Shown: positions 26,143-38,959, counted from the first letter of the stretch. The stretch is 64,000 bases of DNA from Pseudomonas sp. (GCF_030698175.1 NZ_JAUYNT010000006.1:62001-126000); one strand, 5' to 3'. Notes: generated by a model from the letters alone, not told the origin. Numbers and translations are program-made.

Positions 26143-26499
26143 TCACATGGTGTGGGTCGGACGATCAGACTTCAGCGCACCGGCCAGGTAGGTCTCGATC
26201 TTGTTGCGCGCGGCGTTGTCGCCGTCATTGAACTGCACGCCGACACCGGCCGCGCGGTTGCCCTGGGCGCCTTTGGGGGTAATCCACACCACCTTGCCGG
26301 CGACCGGGATTTTCTCCGGCTCATCCATCAAGCTGAGCAACATAAAAACTTCATCGCCCAGCTTGTAGCTTTTGTTGGTCGGGATAAACAGCCCGCCATT
26401 TTTAACAAAACCCATATAGGCGGCGTAGAGCACGGATTTGTCCTTGATAGTCAAAGACAAGATCCCGTTACGCGGGCCCAAATTCGGTGGCATGCTCAT
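26143..26499 (-). CDS. pilZ: PilZ, type IV pilus assembly protein
   Basis: The 118-residue protein has the same length as P. aeruginosa PilZ and closely similar sequence ends (MSMPPNLGPRNGILSLTIKD at the start, SDRPTHTM at the end). The PilZ fold is visible in GGLFIPTNKSYKLGDEVFML and AGKVVWITPKGAQ. As in the founding PilZ, the RxxxR and D/NxSxxG residues that bind cyclic di-GMP are not evident, so it probably acts through FimX and PilB instead. It follows holB with a 35-base gap. Confidence 0.93.
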   Translation of the reverse strand: MSMPPNLGPRNGILSLTIKDKSVLYAAYMGFVKNGGLFIPTNKSYKLGDEVFMLLSLMDEPEKIPVAGKVVWITPKGAQGNRAAGVGVQFNDGDNAARNKIETYLAGALKSDRPTHTM

Positions 26500-26534
26500 G
26501 CGGCATTCCTAGCTGATTGATTCAATGGCCGATT

Positions 26535-29201
<2,667 letters not shown>

Positions 29202-29204
29202 GAA

Positions 29205-30020
29205 TCAGCAGCCCAGTAGATCGCCAGCAATGGCCTGCAGTTTACGGGTGAGCGGGCCGACCGGCCAGTCATGCCCAGCTAATGAGCGAACCGGCCAGAC
29301 ACCATAAAGACTGTTGCAGACAAACACTTCATCGGCGGCCAGCAACTCGGCGTAACTGATATCCCGCTCAACCACCGCGACGCCCAACGCCGTGGCCTGG
29401 GCCAGCAACTCGGCGCGCATCACCCCGGCCACGCCGCAACGGGTCAAGGCTGGGGTCAGCAACCGCTGCTGCTGAACCATAAAGAGGTTGCTGTAGACCC
29501 CCTCAATCACTCGCCCGCTGTGATCGCACAACAAGCCTTCGGCGTAATCGTCTGATTGCCATTCGGCGCGCGCCAAAACTTGCTCGAGTCGATTCAGGTG
29601 CTTTAAGCCGGCCAACAACGGCTGCTCGGCGAGCCGGGTGGCACAGGGAAACAGCTGCACGCCCTGGTTGACGTTAGTAGCGGGATAACTCGGCAACGGC
29701 GCCGCTTGCAAGATCCGCCGCGACTGCGTCGGCTGCGGCATGGCATAACCGCGCTGACCATCGCCACGGGTGACAATCAGCTTGAGTACTCCGCTGCCCA
29801 CTTGTTCGGCAAAGGCCAGCAGCTCGCTGCGCACCAGCGCCTGATCACAGGGCAACGCCAAACGCTGACAACCCAGCTGCAAGCGCGCCAGCTGGCGCTC
29901 CAACAAGTGCGGCTGGCCATTGCGCACGCCCAGGGTGGCAAACAAGCCATCGCCATAGGCCAGACCGCGATCCTTAACCGACAGCAGCTCCGCTGGCTGG
30001 CCGTCGACCCAGCTCAACAT
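29205..30020 (-). CDS. pabC: Aminodeoxychorismate lyase
   Basis: From ATG 30020 the protein has 271 residues and is a fold-type IV PLP enzyme that releases pyruvate to form p-aminobenzoate for folate. It has VKDRGLAYGDGLFATL, the PLP-lysine motif GLKHLNRLEQVLA, and the EGVYSNLFMVQ and CNSLYGVWPVRSLAG blocks. The ATG overlaps the fabF stop in the arrangement TGATG, so it is coupled to fabF, as in many gammaproteobacteria. Confidence 0.93.
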   Translation of the reverse strand: MLSWVDGQPAELLSVKDRGLAYGDGLFATLGVRNGQPHLLERQLARLQLGCQRLALPCDQALVRSELLAFAEQVGSGVLKLIVTRGDGQRGYAMPQPTQSRRILQAAPLPSYPATNVNQGVQLFPCATRLAEQPLLAGLKHLNRLEQVLARAEWQSDDYAEGLLCDHSGRVIEGVYSNLFMVQQQRLLTPALTRCGVAGVMRAELLAQATALGVAVVERDISYAELLAADEVFVCNSLYGVWPVRSLAGHDWPVGPLTRKLQAIAGDLLGC

Positions 30021-31264
30021 CACTCAGCAAACCGGCGAAACACCAGCGAGCCGTTGGTACCGCCAAAGCCGAAGGAATTCGACAGCACCACATTAATTGG
30101 CCTCGGTTTGGCTTGATGGGCGACAAAATCCAGATCGCAGCCCTCATCCGGCTCATCGAGGTTAATGGTTGGCGGCGCCACCTGATCGCGCAACGCCAAC
30201 ACACTGAAAATCGCCTCAACCGCACCGGCAGCGCCCAGCAAATGGCCGGTCATTGACTTGGTCGAACTGACAGAAAGCTGGTAGGCGTGCTCGCCAAATA
30301 CCGACTTGATCGCCGCCACCTCCGCCTTGTCACCGGCCGAGGTCGAAGTGCCATGGGCATTGATGTAATCGACTTGCTCAGGGTTCACACCGGCATCGCG
30401 CAGGGCGTTTTTGATGCAGCGCGCTGCCCCTTCGCCATCGTCTGGCGGCGAGGTCATGTGATAGGCATCGCCACTCATGCCAAAGCCAATCAGCTCGGCA
30501 TAAATGGTCGCGCCACGGGCCTTGGCATGCTCCAACTCCTCCAGCACCAAGGCGCCAGCACCGTCAGACAGCACAAAGCCATCGCGGCCTTTATCCCACG
30601 GCCGGCTCGCGCGCTCCGGTTCATCGTTACGGGTAGATAAGGCGCGCGCCGCCGCAAAACCACCCAAGCCCAGACCGCAGGCGGCCATTTCCGAACCGCC
30701 GGCGACCATCACGTCAGCATCGCCGTAAGCGATGTTGCGCGCGGCCATGCCAATGCAGTGAGTACCGGTAGTGCAAGCGGTGGCAATGGCGTAATTCGGC
30801 CCCTGCAAACCCAGGTGAATCGACAGAAAGCCAGAAATCATATTGATGATCGAGCCGGGCACAAAGAACGGCGACAATCGCCGCGGCCCCTGCTCATGCA
30901 GGATTTTGCAGTTATTCTCGATATTGGTCAGACCGCCAATACCCGAACCCATCGCTACGCCAATGCGCTCACGATTAGCGTCAGTCACTTCCAACCCGGA
31001 GTGACGCATGGCCTGGAAACTCGCGACCAGGCCGTACTGAATAAACAGGTCGATCTTGCGCGCCTCTTTGGCGGACAAGTACTCCTCGACATTGAAGCCC
31101 TTAATCGAGCCGCCAAAACGGGTGGTGTAGGCAGAAAGGTCCATGTGCTCAATCAGACCGATACCACTACGACCAGCCAGAATGCCCTGCCAACTGCTGG
31201 CTACATCATTCCCCAGCGGCGACAACATGCCCATCCCAGTGACCACTACACGTCTACGCGACAC
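30020..31264 (-). CDS. fabF: 3-oxoacyl-ACP synthase II
   Basis: The start is GTG 31264 with a strong AAGGAG ribosome site six bases upstream, giving 414 residues ([20 protein letters not shown]). The Cys-His-His triad is present in [26 protein letters not shown] and [14 protein letters not shown]. The enzyme condenses malonyl-ACP with acyl-ACP and makes cis-vaccenate in the cold. It follows acpP across a terminator-like hairpin that probably lets acpP be made in excess. Confidence 0.97.
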   Translation of the reverse strand: MSRRRVVVTGMGMLSPLGNDVASSWQGILAGRSGIGLIEHMDLSAYTTRFGGSIKGFNVEEYLSAKEARKIDLFIQYGLVASFQAMRHSGLEVTDANRERIGVAMGSGIGGLTNIENNCKILHEQGPRRLSPFFVPGSIINMISGFLSIHLGLQGPNYAIATACTTGTHCIGMAARNIAYGDADVMVAGGSEMAACGLGLGGFAAARALSTRNDEPERASRPWDKGRDGFVLSDGAGALVLEELEHAKARGATIYAELIGFGMSGDAYHMTSPPDDGEGAARCIKNALRDAGVNPEQVDYINAHGTSTSAGDKAEVAAIKSVFGEHAYQLSVSSTKSMTGHLLGAAGAVEAIFSVLALRDQVAPPTINLDEPDEGCDLDFVAHQAKPRPINVVLSNSFGFGGTNGSLVFRRFAE

Positions 31265-31302
31265 AGCAAGCTCCTTGATTGTTGTTCGATTTAACTGCAC
31301 TT

Positions 31303-31341
31303 AAAGAAAAACCGCACGCCGGTTAAGGCAGTGCGGTTTTT
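31303..31341 (-). terminator. Attenuating terminator between acpP and fabF
   Basis: AAAAACCGCAC and GTGCGGTTTTT pair around a 15-base loop that itself contains CGCCGG/CCGGTT complementarity. Placed inside the fab operon, it would lower fabF relative to acpP. Confidence 0.8.
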
Positions 31342-31370
31342 CCAAGTCAGAAATCGACGATTACAGAGTG

Positions 31371-31604
31371 TTACGCGTTAGCGGTAACGTAATCGATTGC
31401 TTCCTGAACAGTGGTGATCTTTTCAGCTTTGTCGTCCGGGATTTCGGTCTCGAATTCCTCTTCCAGAGCCATTACCAACTCAACGGTGTCAAGGGAGTCG
31501 GCACCCAGGTCTTCAACGAAGGAAGCACTGTTGGTTACTTCATCTTCTTTGACGCCAAGTTGCTCGGCTACGATTTTCTTGACGCGTTCTTCGATGGTGC
31601 TCAT
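31371..31604 (-). CDS. acpP: Acyl carrier protein
   Basis: The 77-residue acidic protein carries the growing fatty acid on the phosphopantetheine of Ser37 in [18 protein letters not shown]. The sequence [18 protein letters not shown] is close to the E. coli protein. It lies between fabG and fabF, the conserved order, with a 281-base spacer to fabG that contains a duplicated fabG tail. Confidence 0.98.
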   Translation of the reverse strand: MSTIEERVKKIVAEQLGVKEDEVTNSASFVEDLGADSLDTVELVMALEEEFETEIPDDKAEKITTVQEAIDYVTANA

Positions 31605-31794
31605 ACCTTGCTTTCACTCCTATTGAAAATTCTGGACAACTGGTCTGCGGCTAAGTGTAGCGAAAGGGTTTTCTGCATTTCAAGCTGTATGCAGTCACCC
31701 GCTCAACAACACCACAACGATCTGCTTATAAACCAGTTAGTGCTTTATACCCAATGTTACACAACCCATATGACAACAGCTCGCAGGATGTCGT

Positions 31795-31831
31795 CACATT
31801 CAACTCATGTACATACCACCATTCACCGGGG
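31795..31831 (-). repeat. Duplicated 3' end of fabG
   Basis: The 37 bases from CACATTCAACTCATGTACAT nearly repeat 31881-31917, the last codons and stop of fabG, with an offset of 86 bases. Read on the minus strand the copy still encodes PVNGGMYMS followed by a stop. It is a non-functional duplicate downstream of the real gene. Confidence 0.75.
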
Positions 31832-31885
31832 CCGGATAAGGTAACCGCCTGCTGGCGCTCCCGCTCCGCGCCAATGCCGGCACAT

Positions 31886-32629
31886 TCAGCTCATGTACAT
31901 ACCGCCATTCACCGGGATAGTAGCGCCTGTGACATAGGCAGCGCCATCAGAAACCAGAAAAGCCACTACTTTGGCGATCTCTTCGGCCTGCCCCAGACGC
32001 CCCAAAGGGATCTGCGTCAGCAAGGCTTCTCGTTGCGCATCAGGCAATTCGCGGGTCATGTCGGTGTCAATAAAGCCTGGCGCCACCGAGTTAACGGTGA
32101 TCGCTCGGGAACCAATTTCACGCGCCAAGGCTCGGCTAAAACCTTCAAGGCCGGCCTTGGATGCGGCGTAATTCGACTGCCCGGCATTGCCCATGGCGCC
32201 GACGACTGAGCTGATGTTAACAATCCGCCCCCAGCGCGCTTTGGTCATGCCACGGAGCACCGCCTTGGACAAACGATACGCGCTGTTGAGGTTGGTGTTG
32301 ATGACATCAAACCACTCATCGTCCTTCATTCGCAGCATCAAATTATCGCGGGTAATGCCGGCGTTATTGACCAAGATCAGCGGCTGACCAAGGTGTTGCT
32401 GAATGTGTTCCAGCGTTGTCGCCACCGACTCGCTGTTACTCACATCCAGCACCAAACCCGCACCTTCGACACCCGCAGCCTTCAAGGTTTCAGCGATACG
32501 CTCAGCGCCGCCCGAGGTGGTTGCGGTGCCAATGACGACCGCGCCCTGGCGCCCCAATTCGAGTGCAATGGCCTGACCAATACCCCGGCTAGCGCCGGTT
32601 ACCAGAGCAACTTTACCTTGTAGGTTCAT
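31886..32629 (-). CDS. fabG: 3-oxoacyl-ACP reductase
   Basis: The 247-residue short-chain dehydrogenase reduces 3-oxoacyl-ACP with NADPH. The cofactor site is VTGASRGIGQAIAL; the catalytic residues are Ser in NISSVVGAMG and Tyr/Lys in SNYAASKAGLEGFS. The C-terminus ATIPVNGGMYMS is standard. It has a clear AAGGAG ribosome site and follows fabD by 32 bases. Confidence 0.98.
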   Translation of the reverse strand: MNLQGKVALVTGASRGIGQAIALELGRQGAVVIGTATTSGGAERIAETLKAAGVEGAGLVLDVSNSESVATTLEHIQQHLGQPLILVNNAGITRDNLMLRMKDDEWFDVINTNLNSAYRLSKAVLRGMTKARWGRIVNISSVVGAMGNAGQSNYAASKAGLEGFSRALAREIGSRAITVNSVAPGFIDTDMTRELPDAQREALLTQIPLGRLGQAEEIAKVVAFLVSDGAAYVTGATIPVNGGMYMS

Positions 32630-32661
32630 AACTATTTCTCCTTAAGTTCAGGTTGCGATAT

Positions 32662-33600
32662 TCAGGCCAGCGCCGCGCGAGTCGCCGCAAAAGCCTCTGG
32701 ACTATCCAAATTGTGATTATTCACGCCTTTAACGCAGCGCTTATTCAAGCCACTCAGCACCCGGCCCGGCCCACACTCGACCAAATCAGTGACACCGCGC
32801 TCAGCCAAACAAACCATTGATTCAACCCAGCGCACCGGATTGTAAAGTTGCGCCAGCAGGTCACGTTTGAGCGTGTCCAAATCGGCCACCACGGCGGCAC
32901 TGACGTTTTGCACCAAGGCAATCTCTGGCGCCTGCCACGTGACTTCGCTAATTGCCTGAGCAAAGCGTTCAGCCGCCGGGCGCATCAAATCGCAATGCGA
33001 CGGCACACTCACCGGCAGCGGCATGGCGCGTTTCGCCCCATGGACCTTACAGGCCGCAATCGCCCGCTCAACGGCGGCGACGCTACCGGCAATAACCACT
33101 TGCCCCGGCGCATTGAAATTTACTGCGCTAACAACTTCGCCTTGCGCGGCCTCGGCGCAGGCCGCAATCACCTGAGCATCGTCCAAGCCAAGAATCGCCG
33201 CCATGGCGCCCTGCCCAGCCGGCACCGCTTGCTGCATCAGCTGGCCACGGCGCTCGACCAACTTGAGCGCATCGGCAAAGCCCAAGCTACCCGCCGCGAC
33301 CAGCGCCGAATACTCACCCAAGCTGTGCCCGGCGACAAAAGCCGGGCGCATGCCGCCCTCAGCCAACCAGAAACGCCACAGTGCGATGGAGGCTGCGAGA
33401 ATCGCCGGCTGAGTTTTATCGGTTTGATTCAGCAACTCTTCTGGACCTTGCTGAGTTAACGCCCAGAGGTCATAGCCCAGCGCCTCGGAGGCTTCAGCAA
33501 AGGTGTCGATAATCAGCGGTTGTTGCGCGCCATGCTCGGCAAGCATGCCGAGCGACTGCGAACCTTGACCGGGGAAAACGAATGCGAGGTTTGCAGACAT
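32662..33600 (-). CDS. fabD: Malonyl-CoA:ACP transacylase
   Basis: The 312-residue enzyme charges ACP with malonate. FVFPGQGSQSLGML is at the start, the nucleophile is in AGHSLGEYSALVAAG, and the His is in SVPSHCDLMRPAA. It precedes fabG in the conserved order. The 173 bases between it and plsX contain no gene that I can support, and no fabH is present there. Confidence 0.98.
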   Translation of the reverse strand: MSANLAFVFPGQGSQSLGMLAEHGAQQPLIIDTFAEASEALGYDLWALTQQGPEELLNQTDKTQPAILAASIALWRFWLAEGGMRPAFVAGHSLGEYSALVAAGSLGFADALKLVERRGQLMQQAVPAGQGAMAAILGLDDAQVIAACAEAAQGEVVSAVNFNAPGQVVIAGSVAAVERAIAACKVHGAKRAMPLPVSVPSHCDLMRPAAERFAQAISEVTWQAPEIALVQNVSAAVVADLDTLKRDLLAQLYNPVRWVESMVCLAERGVTDLVECGPGRVLSGLNKRCVKGVNNHNLDSPEAFAATRAALA

Positions 33601-33773
33601 TTAAACTGCTCTCTAGTGATCTAACCGTCGAAATAATTGCTTTGCGCCTTCAGCCAGCGCCAAGCAGGTTCAGCGACAACTGCACCACTGCGGGCGCCGC
33701 GCCAGAAACTGTTGAATTGGATGCAAAGCCAAACACCTCAGTCACATCCTGCCGCAACCAGCTTACGACTGAG

Positions 33774-34784
33774 TTACAGCAGCAGATGCTCAAGACGTCC
33801 ATGCAGACGCTGCGGCAGATTCTCTTGCACCTCAGCCAAGGCACGGCGAATGGCCGTTTGAAAGGCCTCAGGGGACGCCGAGCCATGGCTCTTGACCACA
33901 ATCCCCTGCAAACCCAGAAAGCTCGCACCATTGTGCTGTACCGGGCCCAACTCGTTTTTTAGCCGGCGCAGCAAGGGCAACGCCAACGCACCCACCAACC
34001 GCGAAAGCAGACTCTGACTAAAAACAGCTTCGATGCGCGCAGCAATCATCGCCGCCAAACCTTCGCTGGATTTGAGCAAGATATTGCCGACAAAACCGTC
34101 GCAGACCACCACATCGGCCTCGCCACGATACAGACCGTCACCCTCAACAAAGCCGATATAGTTCAAGCCAATGGCTTGCTGCAGCAGACTCGCCGCCAGC
34201 TTGACCTGCTGATTGCCCTTGATTTCTTCGGTGCCGACATTCAACAGCGCCACGCGCGGATTGGTCACCCCTGAGGCCTCTGCGGCCACCACCCCCATCA
34301 ACGCGAACTGGTACAGGTGCTCGGCGCTGCAATCGACATTGGCGCCCAGATCAAGCAAGTAACACGGGCCGCGAGCGGTGGGTATTGCCGTGACCATCGC
34401 CGGGCGATCAATGCCCGGTAAGGTCTTCAACACATAGCGCGACAGCGCCATCAAGGCGCCGGTGTTGCCGGCACTGACACAGGCCTGCGCCCGACCACTG
34501 CGCACCAACTCCAGCGCCACGCGCATCGACGAATCAGGCTTACCGCGCAGCGCTTGCGCAGGCCGCTCAGCCATACCGATTATTTCACTGGCATGTTCAA
34601 TCTGCAGGCGCGAACGATCGACACCGGGATGGCGGGTAATTAATTCTTCAATGACGGGAGATTGGCCGACAAGGACCAGGTGAAGCGAGGGTATAGCGGC
34701 CAAACAGGCAAGGCTGGCCTGAACAATACAGTGGGGACCGAAGTCCCCACCCATTGCATCAACTGCGATGATCGGAGCGGACAA
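33774..34784 (-). CDS. plsX: Phosphate acyltransferase PlsX
   Basis: The 336-residue enzyme converts acyl-ACP to acyl-phosphate, the first substrate for phospholipid synthesis. It has [36 protein letters not shown] [38 protein letters not shown] and [20 protein letters not shown]. The start codon is TTG, three bases after the rpmF stop; no better start is nearby. The order rpmF-plsX-fabD is conserved. Confidence 0.96.
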   Translation of the reverse strand: MSAPIIAVDAMGGDFGPHCIVQASLACLAAIPSLHLVLVGQSPVIEELITRHPGVDRSRLQIEHASEIIGMAERPAQALRGKPDSSMRVALELVRSGRAQACVSAGNTGALMALSRYVLKTLPGIDRPAMVTAIPTARGPCYLLDLGANVDCSAEHLYQFALMGVVAAEASGVTNPRVALLNVGTEEIKGNQQVKLAASLLQQAIGLNYIGFVEGDGLYRGEADVVVCDGFVGNILLKSSEGLAAMIAARIEAVFSQSLLSRLVGALALPLLRRLKNELGPVQHNGASFLGLQGIVVKSHGSASPEAFQTAIRRALAEVQENLPQRLHGRLEHLLL

Positions 34785-34787
34785 GAT

Positions 34788-34970
34788 TTACTCGTCAGCG
34801 CCCTTGTCGATCACTTGACGACCACGATAAACGCCTTCTGGCGATACGTGGTGGCGCAGGTGTACTTCGCCAGTGGTTTTCTCAACCGACAAAGTGCTAG
34901 CAGTGAGGGCGTCGTGCGAACGGCGCATGTCACGGGCGGAACGGGATTTTTTGTTCTGCTGAACAGCCAT
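34788..34970 (-). CDS. rpmF: 50S ribosomal protein L32
   Basis: The 60-residue basic protein starts [20 protein letters not shown] and has no zinc-binding cysteines, the form usual in Pseudomonas. It sits between yceD and plsX, tying ribosome and lipid synthesis in one operon, the standard arrangement. Confidence 0.98.
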   Translation of the reverse strand: MAVQQNKKSRSARDMRRSHDALTASTLSVEKTTGEVHLRHHVSPEGVYRGRQVIDKGADE

Positions 34971-34983
34971 AACTTATTAACTC

Positions 34984-35511
34984 CTAAACGTTTGGGTCAC
35001 GCTTTAACTGTGCCAGCACGCTGAACGGGTTGGACCGCGTTACCTCGTCCTCGCTCGACTCAGGCTCATCGAGACCGGCCGGCTGCTGGCAAAAATTAGT
35101 GTTATGGGTCGGAACAATAGGCAAGGCGAGTAGTAACTCATCCTCAACCAACGCCAACAGATCCAGCGGCTCCTCACCCATTTCCAGGACATCGTAGCCC
35201 TTAGGCTGCAACTCAATGGCCGTTCCTTCCTTCACCACAGCGTATTCACATTCGCTATGGATCGGCAGAGCGACCAGCTCCAGACAACGCTGACAAACCA
35301 TCTTGACTTCAACGTCGATCCGGCTGCGAATAACCACAGCTTTTTGCTCGTCCCGACCGAAAGAAAATTTCGCTCGAACAGAACCACTGTTATCCGCAAG
35401 CGGATCGCAGAGTCGCAACAAACTCGCTAGCGACACTTCCCCTTCAAGGGTAGCGCCACGATCAGCCAGCTTGCGCGGATCAACATGAGGTGGAATCGGT
35501 GCATTCAACAT
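34984..35511 (-). CDS. yceD: YceD / DUF177 family protein (23S rRNA accumulation)
   Basis: The 175-residue protein has the family core CQRCLELVALPIHSECEYAV and the acidic middle LQPKGYDVLEMGEEPLDLLA, and ends NPFSVLAQLKR. In E. coli and plants, homologues are needed for 23S rRNA accumulation. It starts the yceD-rpmF-plsX transcript, divergent from maf. Confidence 0.93.
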   Translation of the reverse strand: MLNAPIPPHVDPRKLADRGATLEGEVSLASLLRLCDPLADNSGSVRAKFSFGRDEQKAVVIRSRIDVEVKMVCQRCLELVALPIHSECEYAVVKEGTAIELQPKGYDVLEMGEEPLDLLALVEDELLLALPIVPTHNTNFCQQPAGLDEPESSEDEVTRSNPFSVLAQLKRDPNV

Positions 35512-35629
35512 AGGCGCAGCATTCTAGGGATCTACCCATTCAGTGTCAAAGGAAATTGCTCGCTGTGCGCCTGCAGGCCCGCCAGTTAGAATCGTATTCT
35601 TACCCAAAAACAAGCCCAAGAAGAAGCCC

Positions 35630-36208
35630 ATGACGCCGCTCGCGCTCGCCTCCAGCTCCCCTTACCGCCGCGAATTGCTCAGCCGCTTGCAGCTGCCCTT
35701 TAGCTGGAGCGCGCCCGCCATCGACGAAACCCATCAACCCAATGAAAGCGCCGAAACACTGGTACGCCGCCTCGCCCAAGAAAAAGCCCAAGCGCTGGCC
35801 GGCGACTTTACCCAACACTTAATCATTGGTTCAGACCAAGTAGCGGTACTCAACGGCCAAATCATCGGCAAGCCCCACGACTTTGTCCGCGCCAAAGCCC
35901 AGCTGCAAGCCGCCAGCGGCGCATCGGTAACCTTCCTAACGGGCTTAGCCTTACTCAATAGCACCACCAATACCTGGCAGATCGATTGCATCCCCTTCAC
36001 GGTGCATTTTCGCCGGCTATCCGAAGCCAGCATCAGCCGCTACCTAGAAGCGGAACAGCCTTTTGACTGCGCCGGCAGCTTCAAAGCCGAAGGCCTTGGG
36101 GTCAGCCTGTTTCGCGCCACCGAAGGCACTGACGCCACCAGCCTGGTCGGCCTGCCACTGATTAGACTGGTCGACATGCTGCTCAACGAAGGCGTACAGA
36201 TCCCTTGA
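35630..36208 (+). CDS. maf: Maf-family nucleotide pyrophosphatase (YceF type)
   Basis: From ATG 35630 the protein has 192 residues (MTPLALASSSPYRRELLSRL); 29 further codons upstream lack Maf similarity. The signature Ser-Ser-Ser-Pro-Tyr-Arg-Arg, the catalytic Asp in IIGSDQVAVL and the GKPHDFVRAKAQL block fit the YceF group, which hydrolyses 7-methyl-GTP. It is divergent from yceD. Confidence 0.93.
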   Translation: MTPLALASSSPYRRELLSRLQLPFSWSAPAIDETHQPNESAETLVRRLAQEKAQALAGDFTQHLIIGSDQVAVLNGQIIGKPHDFVRAKAQLQAASGASVTFLTGLALLNSTTNTWQIDCIPFTVHFRRLSEASISRYLEAEQPFDCAGSFKAEGLGVSLFRATEGTDATSLVGLPLIRLVDMLLNEGVQIP

Positions 36209-36221
36209 AGCGCCCATAAAT

Positions 36222-36247
36222 GAAAAGCCCGGTAAAACCGGGCTCCA
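36222..36247 (-). terminator. Terminator after sppA
   Basis: On the minus strand GAGCCCGG-TTTTA-CCGGGCTTTTC forms a short GC-rich hairpin followed by four Ts, just after the sppA stop at 36267. It also faces the end of maf. Confidence 0.65.
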
Positions 36248-36266
36248 TTCACGCAAGCAACACCAC

Positions 36267-37247
36267 TTAGCGCAATGCCGGCCCTTGAAAGCCAGTCCAC
36301 AAGGCCAATCGCTCAGCCACGCTAGCGCCGATCTTCTTGGCAAAGCGATCAAGCGGCGAATCCTGCACGGTGTAATCAACCAGCTCTTTCGCACCAATCA
36401 CTTCCCGTGCGACATAGCTGCTATTGCCCAGCTTATCGATCAAGCCCAGCGCTAACGCCTGCTCACCCGACCAGATCAAGCCGGAAAACAGCTCAGGATG
36501 CCCGTCGACCTTCAGGCGATCACCACGACCCTGCTTGACGCTGTCGATAAATTGGCGATGGGTGGTATCCAGCACGCCCAGCCAAAATTTCGTCTCTTCG
36601 GCCTTTTGCGGCTGGAACGGATCCAGGAAAGCCTTGTGCTCACCCGAAGTATAAACGCGGCGCTCAACCCCCAACTTCGCCATCACATCGACAAAACCGA
36701 AGGTCGCGGCGGTCACACCAATGGAGCCAACCAGGCTGGACTTATCGGCGTAAATCTCATCTGCCGCACTGGCAATGTAGTAAGCACCCGAGGCGCCGAG
36801 ATCGGTAATCACTGCGTAGACCTTGATGTCTTTATGCTCCGCGCGCAGACGCCGGATCTCATCATAGATATAGCCCGACTGCACCGGACTGCCGCCCGGG
36901 CTATTGATGCGCAGAATGATGCCCTTGGTTTTCGGATCATCGAAGGCGGCGCGCAAGCTGCCGACTATATTGTCCGCGCTGGCCGCCTCTTGATCGGCAA
37001 TCATGCCGCGCACTTCAATCAGCGCCGTATGGTTTTCGCCGCGCGCCGCCGTTTTTTGCAGATCCAGCATCGGCGAAAACATCGCCAGCGCACCGAACAA
37101 GTACACAAAGGTCAGCAACTTAAAGAAAATCCCCCAACGCCGCGCACGACGCTGCTCCTGCACACCAGCCAGTAGCGTAGTTTCCAGCAGCTTCCAGCTT
37201 TTGCCATCCGCATCGGGAGCAGATGCAGCCTTCCATTCATCCGACAT
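36267..37247 (-). CDS. sppA: Signal peptide peptidase SppA, short (S49) form
   Basis: From ATG 37247 (GGAG nine bases upstream) the protein has 326 residues. A membrane anchor (FFKLLTFVYLFGALAMFSP) near residue 45 places the S49 protease domain in the periplasm. The catalytic Ser is in DLGASGAYYIASAADEI and the Lys in YADKSSLVGSIGVT. It is the short form with one protease domain. It degrades leftover signal peptides. It belongs to the rluC-HAD-sppA run. Confidence 0.92.
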   Translation of the reverse strand: MSDEWKAASAPDADGKSWKLLETTLLAGVQEQRRARRWGIFFKLLTFVYLFGALAMFSPMLDLQKTAARGENHTALIEVRGMIADQEAASADNIVGSLRAAFDDPKTKGIILRINSPGGSPVQSGYIYDEIRRLRAEHKDIKVYAVITDLGASGAYYIASAADEIYADKSSLVGSIGVTAATFGFVDVMAKLGVERRVYTSGEHKAFLDPFQPQKAEETKFWLGVLDTTHRQFIDSVKQGRGDRLKVDGHPELFSGLIWSGEQALALGLIDKLGNSSYVAREVIGAKELVDYTVQDSPLDRFAKKIGASVAERLALWTGFQGPALR

Positions 37248-37277
37248 ATTCACTCACTCCATTTATTGATCATTCGC

Positions 37278-37949
37278 CTAACAGGACAACCAGTCACGCA
37301 ACTGACTAAAGCGCTCGATCGCCAAATGCGGCTGCTGCTGGCGCAATACTGCCAACGACTGCGCCCCATAACCAACCGCCACTGACTGCATGCCGGCATT
37401 GCGGGCCATCTGCAAATCGAAGATTGAATCACCGACCATTAACGCCTGCTGCGGCTGCAACTGAAAATGCGTGAGGATTTGCTCCAACATCAACGGATGC
37501 GGCTTGCTCGCCGACTCATCGGCGCAACGAGTGATATCAAAGTAATCACTCCAGCCGCGCCCGGCGAGCACTCGATCAAGACCATGACGACTCTTGCCGG
37601 TGGCCACCGCCAAGTGATAACCCTGCTCGCGAAAAGCCTGTAACGACTCATCGACATCGGCAAACAGCTCCGACGGCTCAACCTCAAGAGCCAGATAGCA
37701 TTCGCTGTAAACTCGAGTGAAACGCTCAACATCTGCCAACTCGCGCAAATCGGGATAAAGCACGCGAACCGCTTCTGGCAAGGCCAGACCGATAATACCC
37801 CTGACCGCTTCATCATCGCGGCGCAGCAAGTCGCAACTGTCCGCCGCCAGATGCATGGCCTCAACGATGCGCGCAATGGAGTCCACCAGCGTGCCATCCC
37901 AATCGAAAATCAGCAGCTTATAACCGCTCGGCACTTCTATATCAGACAC
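37278..37949 (-). CDS. HAD-family phosphatase (phosphoglycolate phosphatase-like)
   Basis: The 223-residue protein has the HAD motif [21 protein letters not shown], the motif II in [18 protein letters not shown], and motif III/IV in [11 protein letters not shown] with [15 protein letters not shown]. The helical cap fits the Gph subgroup. Small phosphomonoesters are the expected substrates, but which one is unknown. It starts with GTG eight bases inside the rluC end, so it is coupled to rluC. Confidence 0.9.
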   Translation of the reverse strand: MSDIEVPSGYKLLIFDWDGTLVDSIARIVEAMHLAADSCDLLRRDDEAVRGIIGLALPEAVRVLYPDLRELADVERFTRVYSECYLALEVEPSELFADVDESLQAFREQGYHLAVATGKSRHGLDRVLAGRGWSDYFDITRCADESASKPHPLMLEQILTHFQLQPQQALMVGDSIFDLQMARNAGMQSVAVGYGAQSLAVLRQQQPHLAIERFSQLRDWLSC

Positions 37950-38895
37950 TTAAACGCTCGATAGTACGCTGCCACAACTCATCGACTGGCGCCTCAAACT
38001 GCATTTCACCACCGTCCGGCAGCGGCACCCGCAATGAATAAGCATGTAAAAACAAGCGTTTGCCGCCCAGATCACGAATCTCACGGGAAAAATCTTCATC
38101 ACCGTACTTATCATCACCGGCAATCGCATGCCCGGCATGCAAGGCATGCACGCGAATCTGATGGGTGCGACCGGTAACCGGCTTGGCCTCGACCAAGGTG
38201 GCAAACTCACCGAAACGGCGCAACACCTTGAAGATCGTCAGCGCCTCTTTGCCTTCTTCATTGACTTCGACCATCCGCTCGCCGGAGCGCAAGGTGTTTT
38301 TCAACAGCGGCGCATTGACCTGCTTCTTGGCCGTCGGCCAATTGCCACGCACCAGCGCCATATAGCGCTTATCAATGCCATCGCCGCGCAAGGCGGCGTG
38401 CAAATGGCGCAACATGCTGCGTTTTTTCGCGATCATTAACAGGCCGGAGGTGTCGCGATCCAGGCGATGGACCAGCTCCAACTCTTTGGTATCCGGGCGC
38501 AACTGCCGAAAAGCCTCAATCACCCCGTAATTCAGGCCACTGCCGCCGTGCACCGCAATGCCTGCCGGTTTATTCAGAACGATCAGCGCCTTATCTTCAT
38601 AGACAATCGCCGCTTCCAACCGATCCAGCAGCCCCTTCGCCAGCGGCGCCGGCTCATCGCGCTCGGCCAGCCGCAGCGGAGGCACGCGAATGATATCGCC
38701 GGCCTGCAACTTGTACTCAGGCTTGATCCGACCCTTATTCACCCGCACTTCGCCTTTACGCAAAATGCGGTAAATCAAGGTCTTCGGCACGCCCTTGAGT
38801 TGGGTGCGAAGAAAGTTGTCAATACGCTGACCGGCAAGCTCCGGCGCGACCTCCAGCAGCTGCACTGCGGTGATCGGAGAGGTAGTAGTTATCAT
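37942..38895 (-). CDS. rluC: 23S rRNA pseudouridine synthase RluC
   Basis: From ATG 38895 the protein has 317 residues ([20 protein letters not shown]); the longer open frame reads through the rne leader and is rejected. The N-terminal S4 RNA-binding domain is [20 protein letters not shown]. The catalytic motif [16 protein letters not shown] supplies the essential Asp. The C-terminal part has [20 protein letters not shown]. It makes pseudouridines 955, 2504 and 2580 of 23S rRNA in E. coli. It is divergent from rne. Confidence 0.95.
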   Translation of the reverse strand: MITTTSPITAVQLLEVAPELAGQRIDNFLRTQLKGVPKTLIYRILRKGEVRVNKGRIKPEYKLQAGDIIRVPPLRLAERDEPAPLAKGLLDRLEAAIVYEDKALIVLNKPAGIAVHGGSGLNYGVIEAFRQLRPDTKELELVHRLDRDTSGLLMIAKKRSMLRHLHAALRGDGIDKRYMALVRGNWPTAKKQVNAPLLKNTLRSGERMVEVNEEGKEALTIFKVLRRFGEFATLVEAKPVTGRTHQIRVHALHAGHAIAGDDKYGDEDFSREIRDLGGKRLFLHAYSLRVPLPDGGEMQFEAPVDELWQRTIERLSV

Positions 38896-38923
38896 CCGGC
38901 AATGATAACAATTTTTTATGGAT

Positions 38924-38952
38924 TTGAAGCACTTAATGATTACTGCTATATT
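38924..38952 (+). promoter_or_regulatory. Sigma-70 promoter of rne
   Basis: TTGAAG (38924-38929) and TATATT (38947-38952) are separated by 17 bases. Transcription from about 38959 would give rne a leader of about 508 nt. It is divergent from rluC, whose start is 29 bases to the left. Confidence 0.6.
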
Positions 38953-38959
38953 CCCGAAC

